A stretch of DNA of 60,088 bases from contig NZ_AGIK01000008.1 in NCBI RefSeq assembly GCF_000230675.1, positions 1 to 60,088 of the forward strand. Reading direction: 5' to 3'. Shown here piece after piece: positions 26,373 through 35,494 of this stretch. The notes under the pieces are model-generated. The model saw only the letters and a list, made by a program, of their open reading frames with translations, made no database searches and was not told the DNA's origin. Both the position numbers and the translations under genes were made by a program. This stretch comes from Synechococcus sp. WH 8016 (GTDB lineage Bacteria > Cyanobacteriota > Cyanobacteriia > PCC-6307 > Cyanobiaceae). Position 1 is the stretch's first letter. The number at the start of each line of letters is the position of its first letter.

Positions 26373-27680
26373 ATGGCTGCCAAGACTTCATACGACGTTG
26401 TGATCATCGGCGGTGGATTTGCTGGTGTTACTGCGGCAAGAGATCTTCAGAAGAGAGGGCTGAGCACGATTGTGCTCGAGGCGCGAGATCGCTTAGGAGG
26501 TCGCACCTTTTATGAAGAGCGCAATGGTTTTCACGTTGAACTTGGCGGCACATGGATTCACTGGACCCAGCCGTTTGTCTGGGCAGAGAAAGAGCGTTAT
26601 GGGCTTGAGGTTCAGGAAACACCAGGATGTGTTGCGGAGCGCATCGCGATCAAGATGGACGGAACGGTTCAGGACCTGCAGGAGGCCCAGCTGGGTGAAT
26701 TCGTTGAAGGTTTTGAGCGTTTCTTTGCTGAATCAAAGGGGGTGTGGGAGCGCCCCTATGACATTCACCACTGCTGGGATGCCGTGTGTGAACGGGATGG
26801 GATGTCCGTTGCTGACCGTCTCCATGCTCTCGATCTAACGCCTTTGCAGCGCACCAGCATTGGCGGGTTTTTGGAGATTCTTTCCATGAATCAACCGCAG
26901 AATGCCTCCTATGTGGAGATGATGCGCACCTGGTCACTGACCGGTTGGAATTACCCGTTGTTTAACGACACGGCCGCCCGTTACAAGTTCACCAAGGGGA
27001 CCGGTGCACTCGTGGAGGCGATCAGCCGCGATGGTGGTTTCGAGGTGGCACTCAACACGCCCGTTCGCTCCGTTCAACACAGCAGCGATGGTGTGCGCGT
27101 CACCACGGAGTCTGGAGAACAGCTGATGGCACAACGTGCGGTGGTGACCGTTCCTTTGAATGTGCTCCACAGCGTGGAGTTTGAACCGCCCCTTTCTGAG
27201 TTGAAGCTCGAGGCCTCGAAGCTTAAGCACGTCGGGGGTGGCTGCAAGGTGTTTTTTGAAGTTGAAGGCGACCCCGGTGCGGTGATGACCCTGTCCCGTT
27301 CTACGGACTCTCCCCTGATTGGAAGTTTCACCTACAAGCGTGGTGAGAAGCACTCCGTGCTTGCTGGCTTCAGCCTTGAACCAGATGCTCTGGAGAAGTC
27401 GGTCGCTGAGTGGCAGCTCGTTTTGGAGGAATTCATTCCGGGGATCAAGCTGCTCTCCACCTTTGGTCACGACTGGGGTGGTGACGATCTCTCCAGAGGC
27501 AGTTGGTGCACCTATCGCCCTGGGACGGTTGCTCGATTCACCGACGAACTACCACGCCAAGAAGGTCATCTTTTCTTTGCCTCTGGCGACCATGCCCAGG
27601 GTTGGCGTGGGTTCATCGAGGGAGCGATTGCCAGTGGCTCGCGCACAGCCGTTCAAGTGGCTGAGACTCTCAGCGCTTGA
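26373..27680 (+). CDS. Flavin amine-oxidase family protein
   Basis: 435 residues. N-terminal FAD Rossmann motif DVVIIGGGFAGVTAARDLQKRG, followed by VLEARDRLGGRTF (the GG motif) and ELGGTWIHWTQPF, as in monoamine oxidases. C-terminal FAD site: HLFFASGDHAQGWRGFIEGAIASGSRTA. In true MAOs flavin is bound covalently to a Cys; none is seen at that place, so FAD is probably non-covalent. No signal peptide, so cytoplasmic; substrate unknown (an amine or a desaturation substrate). Read alone on the plus strand, with a convergent beta-barrel gene 22 bases downstream. Confidence 0.88.
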   Translation: MAAKTSYDVVIIGGGFAGVTAARDLQKRGLSTIVLEARDRLGGRTFYEERNGFHVELGGTWIHWTQPFVWAEKERYGLEVQETPGCVAERIAIKMDGTVQDLQEAQLGEFVEGFERFFAESKGVWERPYDIHHCWDAVCERDGMSVADRLHALDLTPLQRTSIGGFLEILSMNQPQNASYVEMMRTWSLTGWNYPLFNDTAARYKFTKGTGALVEAISRDGGFEVALNTPVRSVQHSSDGVRVTTESGEQLMAQRAVVTVPLNVLHSVEFEPPLSELKLEASKLKHVGGGCKVFFEVEGDPGAVMTLSRSTDSPLIGSFTYKRGEKHSVLAGFSLEPDALEKSVAEWQLVLEEFIPGIKLLSTFGHDWGGDDLSRGSWCTYRPGTVARFTDELPRQEGHLFFASGDHAQGWRGFIEGAIASGSRTAVQVAETLSA

Positions 27681-27702
27681 ACGGCAAGTGCACCCTCAAC
27701 AA

Positions 27703-28776
27703 TCAGTCGAAGAACCAGCGCAGACCTAAGTTCACGCCGCTTTGATCCACGCTGTAGGCGTTGCCACCGCCTCCGGCGTAATCAAGCCCGAAATACTTAT
27801 AGGAGAGGGAGATCTGGGCTGAATTTCCCAGGGCGTAGGCAATGCCTGCCTGGGCCGTTCCGCTCAGATCCTGCTCTCCGCTCAAACCGAACCCGCCGGC
27901 ATCCAGGTAGGCAAAGGCCTGCCAGTCTTCGCTGATGGCATACGTGCCGAAGGCGCCGATCAGCGGTTGCACCCAGGTGTTGCCAAAGCTTTCGCTAGAG
28001 GCTCTCTCTAATTCGCGCGTGTTTTCACGACTCAAGCGTTGTCCATCCACTGAGACGGTGGAATTGCTGCGAGCGGACCAACTGGTGTTGATGTTGGCAT
28101 CGATCACTCGGGCTCCAAGTAGGCCAATGAAGCTGCTGCTTCCTTTTTCCATCCGTGGCTTCTGAATGGCTCCTGCCCGATAGCGGAAGGCCAGGTCCAC
28201 GATGGTCTGATTGGCATCGACGTCAACATCGAGATCTCCCTTAACGCGAATCGTTCGCTGTCTCAGGGCGGAAGGAAGCCCCAGCTGATTGCGAAGGGGG
28301 TTGTTCGTCTCTTTGAAGAAGGATTTGGATCCGCTGCTGGACAGGCTCCCGTGATAGACCCCGGCCATGAATCCCAATCGACCGTATTCAACCTGGGCTT
28401 TAAAGGTGAGCGCCTCGTCGAGGGTATCGATCACATCCGACAGGGGAAGCTCCGCGTCGTTTTTGTTGCCGTTGATGGTGGTTGAGCTGTAAGTCGTTGG
28501 CACCAAAAATGCATAAAGATCCAGATAAACCCGCCAACTGTCTTCCTCGTCTTGTTCTTGGTCGATTTGAGTCTCTTCATCATTCGCCTGACTGAGCACG
28601 AGGGGTTCCATTTCTTCGGTTTCGCTGATATCAACACTGGCGCTGGTTGCCAACTCAGTCTCAATCTGAGTTTCACTGTTATCACCAATGTCTGCTGCTT
28701 GGATTGGTCTTGTCACTGCATCCATGCACAACGTGCTAAGTGGTGCGAGGAGAGCTAGAGGGAGAAGGCGTGTCAC
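27703..28776 (-). CDS. Outer-membrane beta-barrel-like protein
   Basis: About 357 residues. Start uncertain: the GTG at 28776 gives VTRLLPLALLAPLSTL, a signal-peptide-like segment ending near IQA-AD; the frame runs on upstream to 29016 but would overlap the divergent gene and lacks protein-like features. After an acidic linker (about residues 30-85, rich in Glu/Asp/Gln) come alternating strands typical of barrels (VYLDLYAFLVP, FKAQVEYGRLGFMAGVYHG, TIVDLAFRYRAGAI) ending in LGLRWFFD; outer-membrane proteins commonly end in Phe, here one residue before the end. Probably an outer-membrane protein of unknown cargo. Confidence 0.72.
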   Translation of the reverse strand: MTRLLPLALLAPLSTLCMDAVTRPIQAADIGDNSETQIETELATSASVDISETEEMEPLVLSQANDEETQIDQEQDEEDSWRVYLDLYAFLVPTTYSSTTINGNKNDAELPLSDVIDTLDEALTFKAQVEYGRLGFMAGVYHGSLSSSGSKSFFKETNNPLRNQLGLPSALRQRTIRVKGDLDVDVDANQTIVDLAFRYRAGAIQKPRMEKGSSSFIGLLGARVIDANINTSWSARSNSTVSVDGQRLSRENTRELERASSESFGNTWVQPLIGAFGTYAISEDWQAFAYLDAGGFGLSGEQDLSGTAQAGIAYALGNSAQISLSYKYFGLDYAGGGGNAYSVDQSGVNLGLRWFFD

Positions 28777-28924
28777 GAATAGCGTTGAGATTCGCTGAAA
28801 CTTAGGCGCATCCCTCTGCTCCTGCTGCTGAATCTGATCCCATCCGTGCTGGTTTTTGCATGATGCCCTTGGCGATTTGATTGGATGCAATAAAACTCGG
28901 TGGATTTTGAAATTGGTTGGATTG

Positions 28925-29935
28925 ATGACTTTGCGTCTTCGTGGAAGCTTTGGCCTGGCTTGGCTGCTTGGATGTGCCTCTCTCTTGGCTCCTTCCGTTG
29001 CTGAAGCGCAAGACAAGGCTCAGTTTCTGGTCTCGGATCCCGGCGATTTTGATTTCACGCCTTTAGTTCACAGCGAGATTGCTCAAGCAGCTGCAGACGA
29101 TCAACCTCCTGGTACAGATAACCAACCGGTCACGGTGACGCCAGGCGAATCGACCGCTGCGGAGGAGGGGTCATTGGCGAAGGCCGCGCAAAATCCGATT
29201 GCTAGCCTGATCAGCCTGCCCATTCAATGGAATAGCACTCCAAATACGCAATGGGCGCCAAATCTTTTGGATCCCAAGGCCAAGCAGAATCAGACCCAAA
29301 ATGTTGTCAATGTGCAGCCTGTCGTTCCTTTCAAGGTGAGCGATGACCTAACGCTGGTGACACGCACGATTGTTCCTTTTATCTCCCAGCCCTGGGCTCA
29401 GGGAACATCGATTCAGGCGCTTGGGGATATCAATCCCTCGGTTTTCATCGTGCCGACGTTGAAGGGCAATTTCACCGTGGGTGTTGGGCCCACCGTTGTG
29501 CTTCCAACGGCGACCGACAGCAGGCTTAGTTCCGGAAAGTGGAGTGCTGGCCCATCAGCTGTTTTGGTTTACACCAAAGGCAAGATTGTTGCTGGTGGTT
29601 TGATTAACAATGTTTGGTCGTTTGCTGGTGATGGTAAGAGAAATGATGTCAATAAAATGCTGATCCAGCCTTTTCTAAATTACAACCTTCCAAAGGGTTG
29701 GTATTTGACAAGCTCTCCAATTATTACTGCCAATTGGAATACTCCGGATAATAAGGGTTGGACAGTTCCTGTTGGAGCAGGCTTTGGAAGGGTTTTTGTG
29801 CTTGGAAAGCAGCCAATCAATGCTTCGCTCAGCGCTTATTACAACGCGATTAAGCCTGAGGTGGCGGGTGAAACTCTTATGGGGGATTGGACATTGCGCG
29901 CCCAGGTTCAGTTCCTGTTCCCAACGGGTGGTTGA
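28925..29935 (+). CDS. Exported porin-like / transporter-type beta protein
   Basis: 336 residues from the ATG at 28925 (an earlier in-frame ATG at 28856 lacks a sensible N-terminus). Signal peptide LRGSFGLAWLLGCASLLAPSVAEA, cleavage AEA-QD. Then a Pro/Thr/Glu linker and repeated amphipathic strands: FKVSDDLTLVTRTIVPFI, FTVGVGPTVVLPTAT, AVLVYTKGKIVAGGLINNVW, FLNYNLPKGWYLTSSPIITANW, FGRVFVLGKQPINASLSAYY and a final LRAQVQFLFPTGG. This matches the proteins often annotated 'neuromedin U', outer-membrane channel-like proteins in bacteria. Divergent from the other barrel gene; they may share a control region at 28777-28924. Confidence 0.75.
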   Translation: MTLRLRGSFGLAWLLGCASLLAPSVAEAQDKAQFLVSDPGDFDFTPLVHSEIAQAAADDQPPGTDNQPVTVTPGESTAAEEGSLAKAAQNPIASLISLPIQWNSTPNTQWAPNLLDPKAKQNQTQNVVNVQPVVPFKVSDDLTLVTRTIVPFISQPWAQGTSIQALGDINPSVFIVPTLKGNFTVGVGPTVVLPTATDSRLSSGKWSAGPSAVLVYTKGKIVAGGLINNVWSFAGDGKRNDVNKMLIQPFLNYNLPKGWYLTSSPIITANWNTPDNKGWTVPVGAGFGRVFVLGKQPINASLSAYYNAIKPEVAGETLMGDWTLRAQVQFLFPTGG

Positions 29936-29956
29936 TCTCATCAGCCTATGCCTGAT

Positions 29957-29989
29957 GCCAAGGATGATGCTTTTGCCATCATCCTTGGC
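29957..29989. terminator. 13-bp perfect hairpin after the porin-like gene
   Basis: GCCAAGGATGATG (29957-29969) and CATCATCCTTGGC (29977-29989) form a perfect stem with a seven-base loop. No T-run follows on the plus strand, so it may be a U-poor terminator or an mRNA 3' stabiliser; the FGE gene starts 47 bases later. Confidence 0.6.
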
Positions 29990-30036
29990 GGTGAGTGTGG
30001 CGGCTTTTAACAATCTTTCGTTCTTGGCTTGATTTT

Positions 30037-30885
30037 ATGAGTGATACGTTCGATCGGATGGTCGTCATTCCATCGGGTGATTTCATCCTTGGTTCGGATT
30101 CTTTTTATCCGGAAGAATCGCCCGTCCGTTCCGTTCAAATCAAGTCTTTCAGGATCGACGCTTGCCCCGTCACCAATGCCGAGTTTGCCCGTTTTGTCTC
30201 TGAGACTGGGTACGTCACGGTGTCTGAAAAGCCGCCCGATCCTGTCTTGTATCCGAACCTGCCGCCGGATCAGCAGAATCCGGAATCAGCGGTGTTCATT
30301 CCGCCGCCTCCAACGGTGGATCGCAATCAACCGATGTCTTGGTGGGCCTTGATCGAAGGAGCCGATTGGAGGCATCCCCAGGGGCCTGATTCCACTATCG
30401 CCGACCGGATGGATCACCCTGTTGTTCATCTTGCCTACGAAGATTCGCTTGCCTACGCCCAATGGATGGGGAAACGTCTACCGACTGCGGATGAATGGGA
30501 GGTTGCTGCCAGAGGTGGCTTGGTTCAACAGCACTATGCATGGGGTGAGGAGATGACTCCAGGGGGTCAGTGGCTTGCCAATGTCTGGCAAGGACCTTTC
30601 CCGTGGAAGAACGAACAGGCTGACGGATGGTTTTGGACGTCTCCTGTGGGATCGTTTCCAGCAAACGGCTACGGCCTTGTTGATATGTGCGGCAATGTTT
30701 GGGAGTGGACCTCCACATTGTTCCCTGTCCCCAAAGGAGAGCAGGAGCGTCGGATCATCAAGGGGGGATCCTTCCTTTGTGCTGAGAACTACTGCCATCG
30801 CTTCAGGCCAGCGGCTTTGATGGGACAGACGATTGATACGGCAACTTGCCATATGGGATTCCGTTGTGCCGCTGATTCAGGCTGA
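30037..30885 (+). CDS. Formylglycine-generating enzyme (sulfatase maturation)
   Basis: 282 residues from the ATG at 30037. Oxidises the Cys of a CxPxR sulfatase to formylglycine, using copper and oxygen in characterised aerobic FGEs. Visible: MVVIPSGDFILGSD, CPVTNAEFARFV, RMDHPVVHLAYEDSLAYAQWMGKRLPTADEWEVAARGG, GLVDMCGNVWEW, and the active-site Cys pair Cys248 and Cys253 in SFLCAENYCHRFR followed by MGFRCAAD. The retained pair separates it from the many SUMF-domain proteins that are not FGEs. No signal peptide, so it acts on the nascent sulfatase in the cytoplasm. The likely client is the sulfatase at 35495-37912. Confidence 0.9.
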   Translation: MSDTFDRMVVIPSGDFILGSDSFYPEESPVRSVQIKSFRIDACPVTNAEFARFVSETGYVTVSEKPPDPVLYPNLPPDQQNPESAVFIPPPPTVDRNQPMSWWALIEGADWRHPQGPDSTIADRMDHPVVHLAYEDSLAYAQWMGKRLPTADEWEVAARGGLVQQHYAWGEEMTPGGQWLANVWQGPFPWKNEQADGWFWTSPVGSFPANGYGLVDMCGNVWEWTSTLFPVPKGEQERRIIKGGSFLCAENYCHRFRPAALMGQTIDTATCHMGFRCAADSG

Positions 30886-31241
30886 GATTTTGCACCACTG
30901 ATCGCGAATCATGAAGACGCTAAGGATCAGGTGAACCCCAGTTCCAAGCCAGACGGCGACTCCACCCGATAGCTCTCGAAAAGCTAAGGCGATCAGAAGG
31001 ATTGAGGCAGCGCAGTTGTAAATCAGCAATCCACGTTTTGCAGGCGCAGGGCATGGTTTTCCCCAGCACGCCATTCCTAGTCCGATCAGCGCCAGTCCGT
31101 ACAGCTGAGTGAGCTGTTCGCCTGCGTCACTGGGGGTGATCGGAACAGTAACTGCATGACCAGTGTTGGAGGCACTAGCGACACGCCTGTGACCAGTTCG
31201 ATGACAGCAGCAAATCGGTACAGAAAGGAGTAAGAAGGCAC
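30877..31241 (-). pseudogene. Frameshifted small multi-helix membrane protein gene
   Basis: Two overlapping frames together read as one membrane protein of about 120 residues. From the GTG at 31241 (or TTG 31256) the first frame gives PSYSFLYRFAAVIELVTGVS then VPPTLVMQLLF, and runs to a stop at 31086-31088. The second frame resumes with DAGEQLTQLYGLALIGLGMA and continues CWGKPCPAPAKRGLLIYNCA to the stop at 30877. The switch falls in a run of five G's on the plus strand (31132-31136); one extra base would restore a continuous frame. So it is a recent pseudogene, a sequencing error in a homopolymer, or programmed frameshifting. Convergent with FGE and overlapping its end by nine bases. Confidence 0.75.
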
Positions 31242-31464
31242 GCGTCTTTCTCTCAACTTGATGTCCTAAATCAAGGATAGGTGCCGTGTGTTTTGATTTC
31301 TGCGCTCACAATTGCATGCGCTGATTCTTAGCACTCTTTTGATGGCAGAGGCTGAATTGAGTGAGCCGATTGCAGGCGGATGATCCGATTCGTGCGCAAT
31401 CATCAGCTTCCGATGGCTGCTCTCGATCCAAGTAGCTAAGGGTTAAGCGGGCTCTTGCTTTGTT

Positions 31465-32319
31465 ATGCACCGGTTTGAAATCACACTGTTGATGTTGGCT
31501 TTGCTTGGCGGGGGCTTGTCCTTAGGCCAACCCGTCAAAGCTGCGGAACCAGCACCCCACTGTGAATCCAACGTTGGATCCCCTCCTGTAGTGAAGGAAT
31601 TTAAACGTGGTCTTTTGGAGGGATATCTGGCAGCAGAGGAGCGTCCCGATTCCCTGAAACTGCTCGATCCGCCCCCCACACCAGGATCAGCTGCGTTTGC
31701 TCTGGACCAAGAGGTTGCCAAGGCGAGTTTTCCTGGTCAGGGAAGTGCGCGATGGGAACTAGCGGCCCGTGATGCCGACCTCTACTTCCCAGCAGCAGCT
31801 GCAGCTTTTTCATGCTCCCTCGGGATTCAGATCTCTGAGGAGGAGACCCCTCGGCTCTACACACTTCTGCGACGCACACTGACTGATGCGGGGCTTGCGA
31901 CCTACAAAGCCAAGGAGCATTTCAAGCGGCGCAGACCTTTTTTGATCAATGGGCAGCCGATCTGCACACCTGATGAACAGGAGGATCTCACCACCGACTG
32001 GTCGTATCCATCCGGCCATACCTCCGTGGGCTGGGCCTGGGCTCTAATCCTCAGTGAAATTGCGCCGAACCAACAGGATCAAATCCTCCAGAGGGGAAGG
32101 GAATTCGGTAAAAGCCGAAATGTTTGCAATGTGCACTGGTACAGCGACGTCCAGGCGGGTCTTTTAATGGGTGCTGCAACGGTGGCCCAACTGCAGGCCA
32201 ATCCCGTCTTTCGTGCTGATTTGCGAGCAGCAGCAGCAGAAGTTAAGGCGCAACAAACGTTGAATCCAAGCGCCAATGGCGTTGACTGCGCGCTCGACCA
32301 GAAGGCTTTGCGTCCCTGA
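31465..32319 (+). CDS. Class A non-specific acid phosphatase (PhoN type), exported
   Basis: 284 residues. Signal peptide ITLLMLALLGGGLSLGQPVKA, cleavage near VKA-AE. The vanadium-haloperoxidase/PAP2-type triad motifs of class A acid phosphatases are complete: KAKEHFKRRRPF (Lys148, Arg157), YPSGHTS (residues 181-187) and GKSRNVCNVHWYSDV (Arg218, His224, Asp228). Family members hydrolyse phosphomonoesters in the periplasm using a phospho-histidine intermediate. In a phosphate-poor sea this would free phosphate from organic esters (inference). First of several ester-cleaving genes in a row on the plus strand. Confidence 0.93.
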   Translation: MHRFEITLLMLALLGGGLSLGQPVKAAEPAPHCESNVGSPPVVKEFKRGLLEGYLAAEERPDSLKLLDPPPTPGSAAFALDQEVAKASFPGQGSARWELAARDADLYFPAAAAAFSCSLGIQISEEETPRLYTLLRRTLTDAGLATYKAKEHFKRRRPFLINGQPICTPDEQEDLTTDWSYPSGHTSVGWAWALILSEIAPNQQDQILQRGREFGKSRNVCNVHWYSDVQAGLLMGAATVAQLQANPVFRADLRAAAAEVKAQQTLNPSANGVDCALDQKALRP

Positions 32320-32379
32320 TCGCACAGGAGGAAGCGATCGCTCATTCCCCAGCCAAACGACGTATCCCAAGACCGAGCA

Positions 32380-33690
32380 ATGCCCTCAACTCTCGTTCTG
32401 AACGCTGATCTCGATGTCTGCCCGGCTTTGGGGACTTGGATCATCAACAACACCCAACTGCTGTCCGGGTTTTCCCTTCTGATCGCAGAAGACGTGTTGC
32501 AGGAGCTCACCAGTCGACATCCCTTAAAGGACCTTTCGATTACTGAGACTCGGGCGATTCGCCAGGGCGGCGACATCGCGATGGCCGCCACGATCCTCAA
32601 TGGTGAGATCAGTGGTCTCATCCACTTCCCCTCTCCACCTGAACGTCAAGCCAGGGATGTGCTGTCTGAGCCGTTGGTGCGTGCAGCCCTGCTTCAGGAT
32701 CTGCCTATCGCCCTGAATCCAGCCACGGCATCGGCACTGATGCAAGGCGTGAAGAGGAGTCGCAGGGGATATCTGATTTTTAATCCAGTCTCCGGCCAAG
32801 GCGATCCTGAAAGCGAACTGGCAGAAATCCGCGCCCATCTCGAACCGCAGTTCATGCTGCAGGTCTGGATGACGCGACCGGATAAGGATCCCTCGGAACA
32901 AGCCAAGGACTTGATCAAGGAGATCAATGCCTTCAATGCCGAAGGGGAAGGAGATTCGATCATCATTGCCTCGGGCGGTGATGGAACGGTTGGTGCCGTG
33001 GCTAGCGCGCTTCAAAACAGCAATATTCCCCTTGGCATCATTCCCCGTGGCACCGCCAATGCCTTCTCGGTGGCGCTAGGAATTCCTACAGGATTGAAGG
33101 CCGCCTGCACCAATTTGCTCCTCGGCAATCTTCGTCGAGTTGATGTCGCCTTGTGCAATAACCGACCGATGATCTTGTTGGCTGGCCTCGGTTTTGAAGC
33201 GGGAATGGTGGATAAAGCGAGCCGTGAATTGAAGAACATCCTCGGACCGATGGCCTACATCTTTTCAGGTGCTCGGCAACTGGTGGATCAGCAACCTTTC
33301 CACGCCACGATGGAAATTGACGGAAAGGAATACCGGCTCGATGCCAGCGCGATCACGATGGCTAACGCTGCTCCGGCCACCTCCCTGATGGCTCAGGGTT
33401 TCGGTGAGGTGATTCCGGATGATGGATTGCTCGAGGTGATCGTTGCTTCTCCGAAGGACCGCATCAGTGGCCTTTCTGTGCTCTCAAGTCTTGCCTGGTC
33501 AGCGATCATGAGCAGCAGCGCTAATCACAACAACAACATCGCTTGTTTTCGAACCAAGGAATTACAGATTGAGTTGGATGATGTGCAGAAACTTGTGATC
33601 GATGGTGAAGTTCTTGATGCGAAAACCATCACGCTGAGCGTGAACCCAGGAGCCTTGCAGGTGGTTGCCCCAATCCCCCTGAAATCTTGA
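32380..33690 (+). CDS. MgsA-like domain fused to diacylglycerol-kinase-type lipid kinase
   Basis: 436 residues. Residues about 1-125 resemble methylglyoxal synthase: the GGD segment (IRQGGDIAMAATILNGEISGL, Asp65) and ALLQDLPIALNPATAS are in order, but the PHDPDV stretch holding the catalytic His of MgsA is replaced (PPERQARDVL), so synthase activity is doubtful. Residues about 130-436 are a DAGK/YegS-type kinase: LIFNPVSGQGDPE, IIASGGDGTVGAVASAL, IPRGTANAFS, LAGLGFEAGMVDK, and IPDDGLLEVIV. The kinase likely phosphorylates a lipid or lipid-like alcohol. The pairing suggests triose-phosphate or metabolite sensing tied to lipid phosphorylation (inference). Its stop overlaps the next start. Confidence 0.85.
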   Translation: MPSTLVLNADLDVCPALGTWIINNTQLLSGFSLLIAEDVLQELTSRHPLKDLSITETRAIRQGGDIAMAATILNGEISGLIHFPSPPERQARDVLSEPLVRAALLQDLPIALNPATASALMQGVKRSRRGYLIFNPVSGQGDPESELAEIRAHLEPQFMLQVWMTRPDKDPSEQAKDLIKEINAFNAEGEGDSIIIASGGDGTVGAVASALQNSNIPLGIIPRGTANAFSVALGIPTGLKAACTNLLLGNLRRVDVALCNNRPMILLAGLGFEAGMVDKASRELKNILGPMAYIFSGARQLVDQQPFHATMEIDGKEYRLDASAITMANAAPATSLMAQGFGEVIPDDGLLEVIVASPKDRISGLSVLSSLAWSAIMSSSANHNNNIACFRTKELQIELDDVQKLVIDGEVLDAKTITLSVNPGALQVVAPIPLKS

Positions 33691-35246
33691 ACTTCGCCAG
33701 CGATCCCAGCATCCAGCGGAAGATCAGCAAGATGGCCGCTCGCGTGTGCTGGAACCATCCGGAGCTGAGTCGCCAGGGGATTGATCAGACCCGACTTGTG
33801 ATCGACCAGGGGAATGACACCGTTGGGATCGACGATGCCTTTCACTTCTTGGTGCTAGGCGATAGTGGCACCGGTCGTCATCGCTTACACAGCCCTCCAA
33901 GGCGGATTGCTGAACGACTGCTTCCCCATAAATCGGCTGCAGCCTTTCTTCTGCACACCGGCGATGTGGTGTACCTGGTAGGCGCTATGGACCAGTACCG
34001 CGCCAACTTTCTAAGGCCTTACCGGGAATGGCTTCATTACGGCAAGGATTGGAAAACCATCAGCCCAGAAGGCTTGATGTTTAATCAGCCATTTCTGCCA
34101 GTTCTTGGCAATCACGATTACTACGATCTCTCGCTGCCTGTTGCCTTGATTGCGGGCCTCACCCTTCCCTTTCGTCGCCATTTGCAATGGTTCGATGATA
34201 TCGATGCGGGATGGCGTGGCTCTCGGCAAGGCGAGGCCTATGCCTGCGTTTTTTTGGATGTTCTCAATCGAATACCGCCTGTCAAACTTTCAGACCATCT
34301 CAAGTTGCATTACAACGCCGTCTGGGATGGACATCGATGTTTGCGGTACAGGCCAGGAGTAAACACGCGCCTGCCGAATCGCTATTACCGCTTTCAACAT
34401 GCCGGTGTCGATGTGTTTGCGCTCGATTCGAACACCCTGATCACGCCCGACCAAGCCACGAACAACCAGCGCAACTTGCGCAGAGATTTGCGGACGCTTG
34501 AAGAACGTCAAAGCGTTGTTTACAGGAGATTGGCGAGTAGCAGCCTGGATGAAAACCACCGGGATGACCTGTTTGATGAGTTGGAGACGCTCCAGGAGGA
34601 ATGCTTCGATCTTCAGCGTCAAATCAAACAAATCAATCAGCTCAAACAAAGCGAATGGGTTGATCATGAGCAACTGGAATGGCTCAAGGAGGGCTTGATC
34701 AGATCCCATCGAGATCGATCGGTGAGGGGCAGGATTTTGACGATGCATCACCCTGCCTATGTCACCGAGAAAACAAAATGTGGTCAGGCCGATACCAAGG
34801 CAATTCGCCGACAAATGCGCGATGTTTTTGATGCCGTTGTGTTGGCCCTTGGGGAGGATCTGGGACAGGCTCGCCCAGTGGATCTTGTGCTCAGCGGCCA
34901 CGCCCATTGCTTGGAGGTGATTCGCAGCCATGACACTGGACATGCAGACAGCCACATCAACTGGGTGATTTGTGGCGGTAGTGGCTACGGATTGCGAGCT
35001 CAGCGGCGGGAAGGTGCGGAGCTGACGGAACAAACCGTTGATGGCAACAGCAAGGTGGTGGCAACCAGCGAGCTGTTTATCGGGCGGAACTGGCCAGCCG
35101 CAGGTGGACGCGATAGCTATAGCGGGCTGCGGGTCGACATTGCCGAGGGGCGCCCCCTCAGCATCCGCTTAACACCTTTGGTTTCTTGCCGAGACAGCAA
35201 CGGTTGGCTGGACGCAGACCCTGAGTCCATCAGGCTGCGGATGTGA
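33687..35246 (+). CDS. Calcineurin-like metallophosphoesterase
   Basis: 519 residues from a TTG that overlaps the lipid-kinase stop (TTGA), the only start matching the coupling. Metal-binding motifs in order: HFLVLGDSGTG (Asp), AFLLHTGDVVYLV (GD), PVLGNHDYYD (GNHD), LTMHHPAYV (His) and VLSGHAHCLEV (GH.H). Between GNHD and the C-terminal motifs is a long helical, probably coiled-coil insertion (about residues 270-330, LEERQSVVYRRLASSSLDEN onward). No signal peptide. Substrate unknown; coupling to the kinase suggests they act on related phospholipids or phosphoesters. Confidence 0.85.
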   Translation: MNFASDPSIQRKISKMAARVCWNHPELSRQGIDQTRLVIDQGNDTVGIDDAFHFLVLGDSGTGRHRLHSPPRRIAERLLPHKSAAAFLLHTGDVVYLVGAMDQYRANFLRPYREWLHYGKDWKTISPEGLMFNQPFLPVLGNHDYYDLSLPVALIAGLTLPFRRHLQWFDDIDAGWRGSRQGEAYACVFLDVLNRIPPVKLSDHLKLHYNAVWDGHRCLRYRPGVNTRLPNRYYRFQHAGVDVFALDSNTLITPDQATNNQRNLRRDLRTLEERQSVVYRRLASSSLDENHRDDLFDELETLQEECFDLQRQIKQINQLKQSEWVDHEQLEWLKEGLIRSHRDRSVRGRILTMHHPAYVTEKTKCGQADTKAIRRQMRDVFDAVVLALGEDLGQARPVDLVLSGHAHCLEVIRSHDTGHADSHINWVICGGSGYGLRAQRREGAELTEQTVDGNSKVVATSELFIGRNWPAAGGRDSYSGLRVDIAEGRPLSIRLTPLVSCRDSNGWLDADPESIRLRM

Positions 35247-35494
35247 TCTCTCCCACGACCAGGGTGCCCTGAGGCTGGTCCTATTCGTGCAGATTTGACT
35301 CGAAAAGTCGGGCGAAGACCTAGACGCTGACCCTATAAAGCAATTTCAGCTTGAATGCTTCTTATCCCAGTGGATTGAGAAGGGATTTGATGTTGATCGA
35401 GCGGTGATTCTGATCCCATTCGATGACACCAAGTTTTGTTCAAGTGAATTTTTACTAGCTGGACTTGGCTGGGCACTCTTCATTTCCTTTCATC

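Noticed and set aside
30036-35494. A single operon from the FGE to the sulfatase.
   Set aside because: Gaps of hundreds of bases, the minus-strand pseudogene and the separate upstream regions argue for several transcripts; only the lipid kinase and phosphoesterase genes are coupled.
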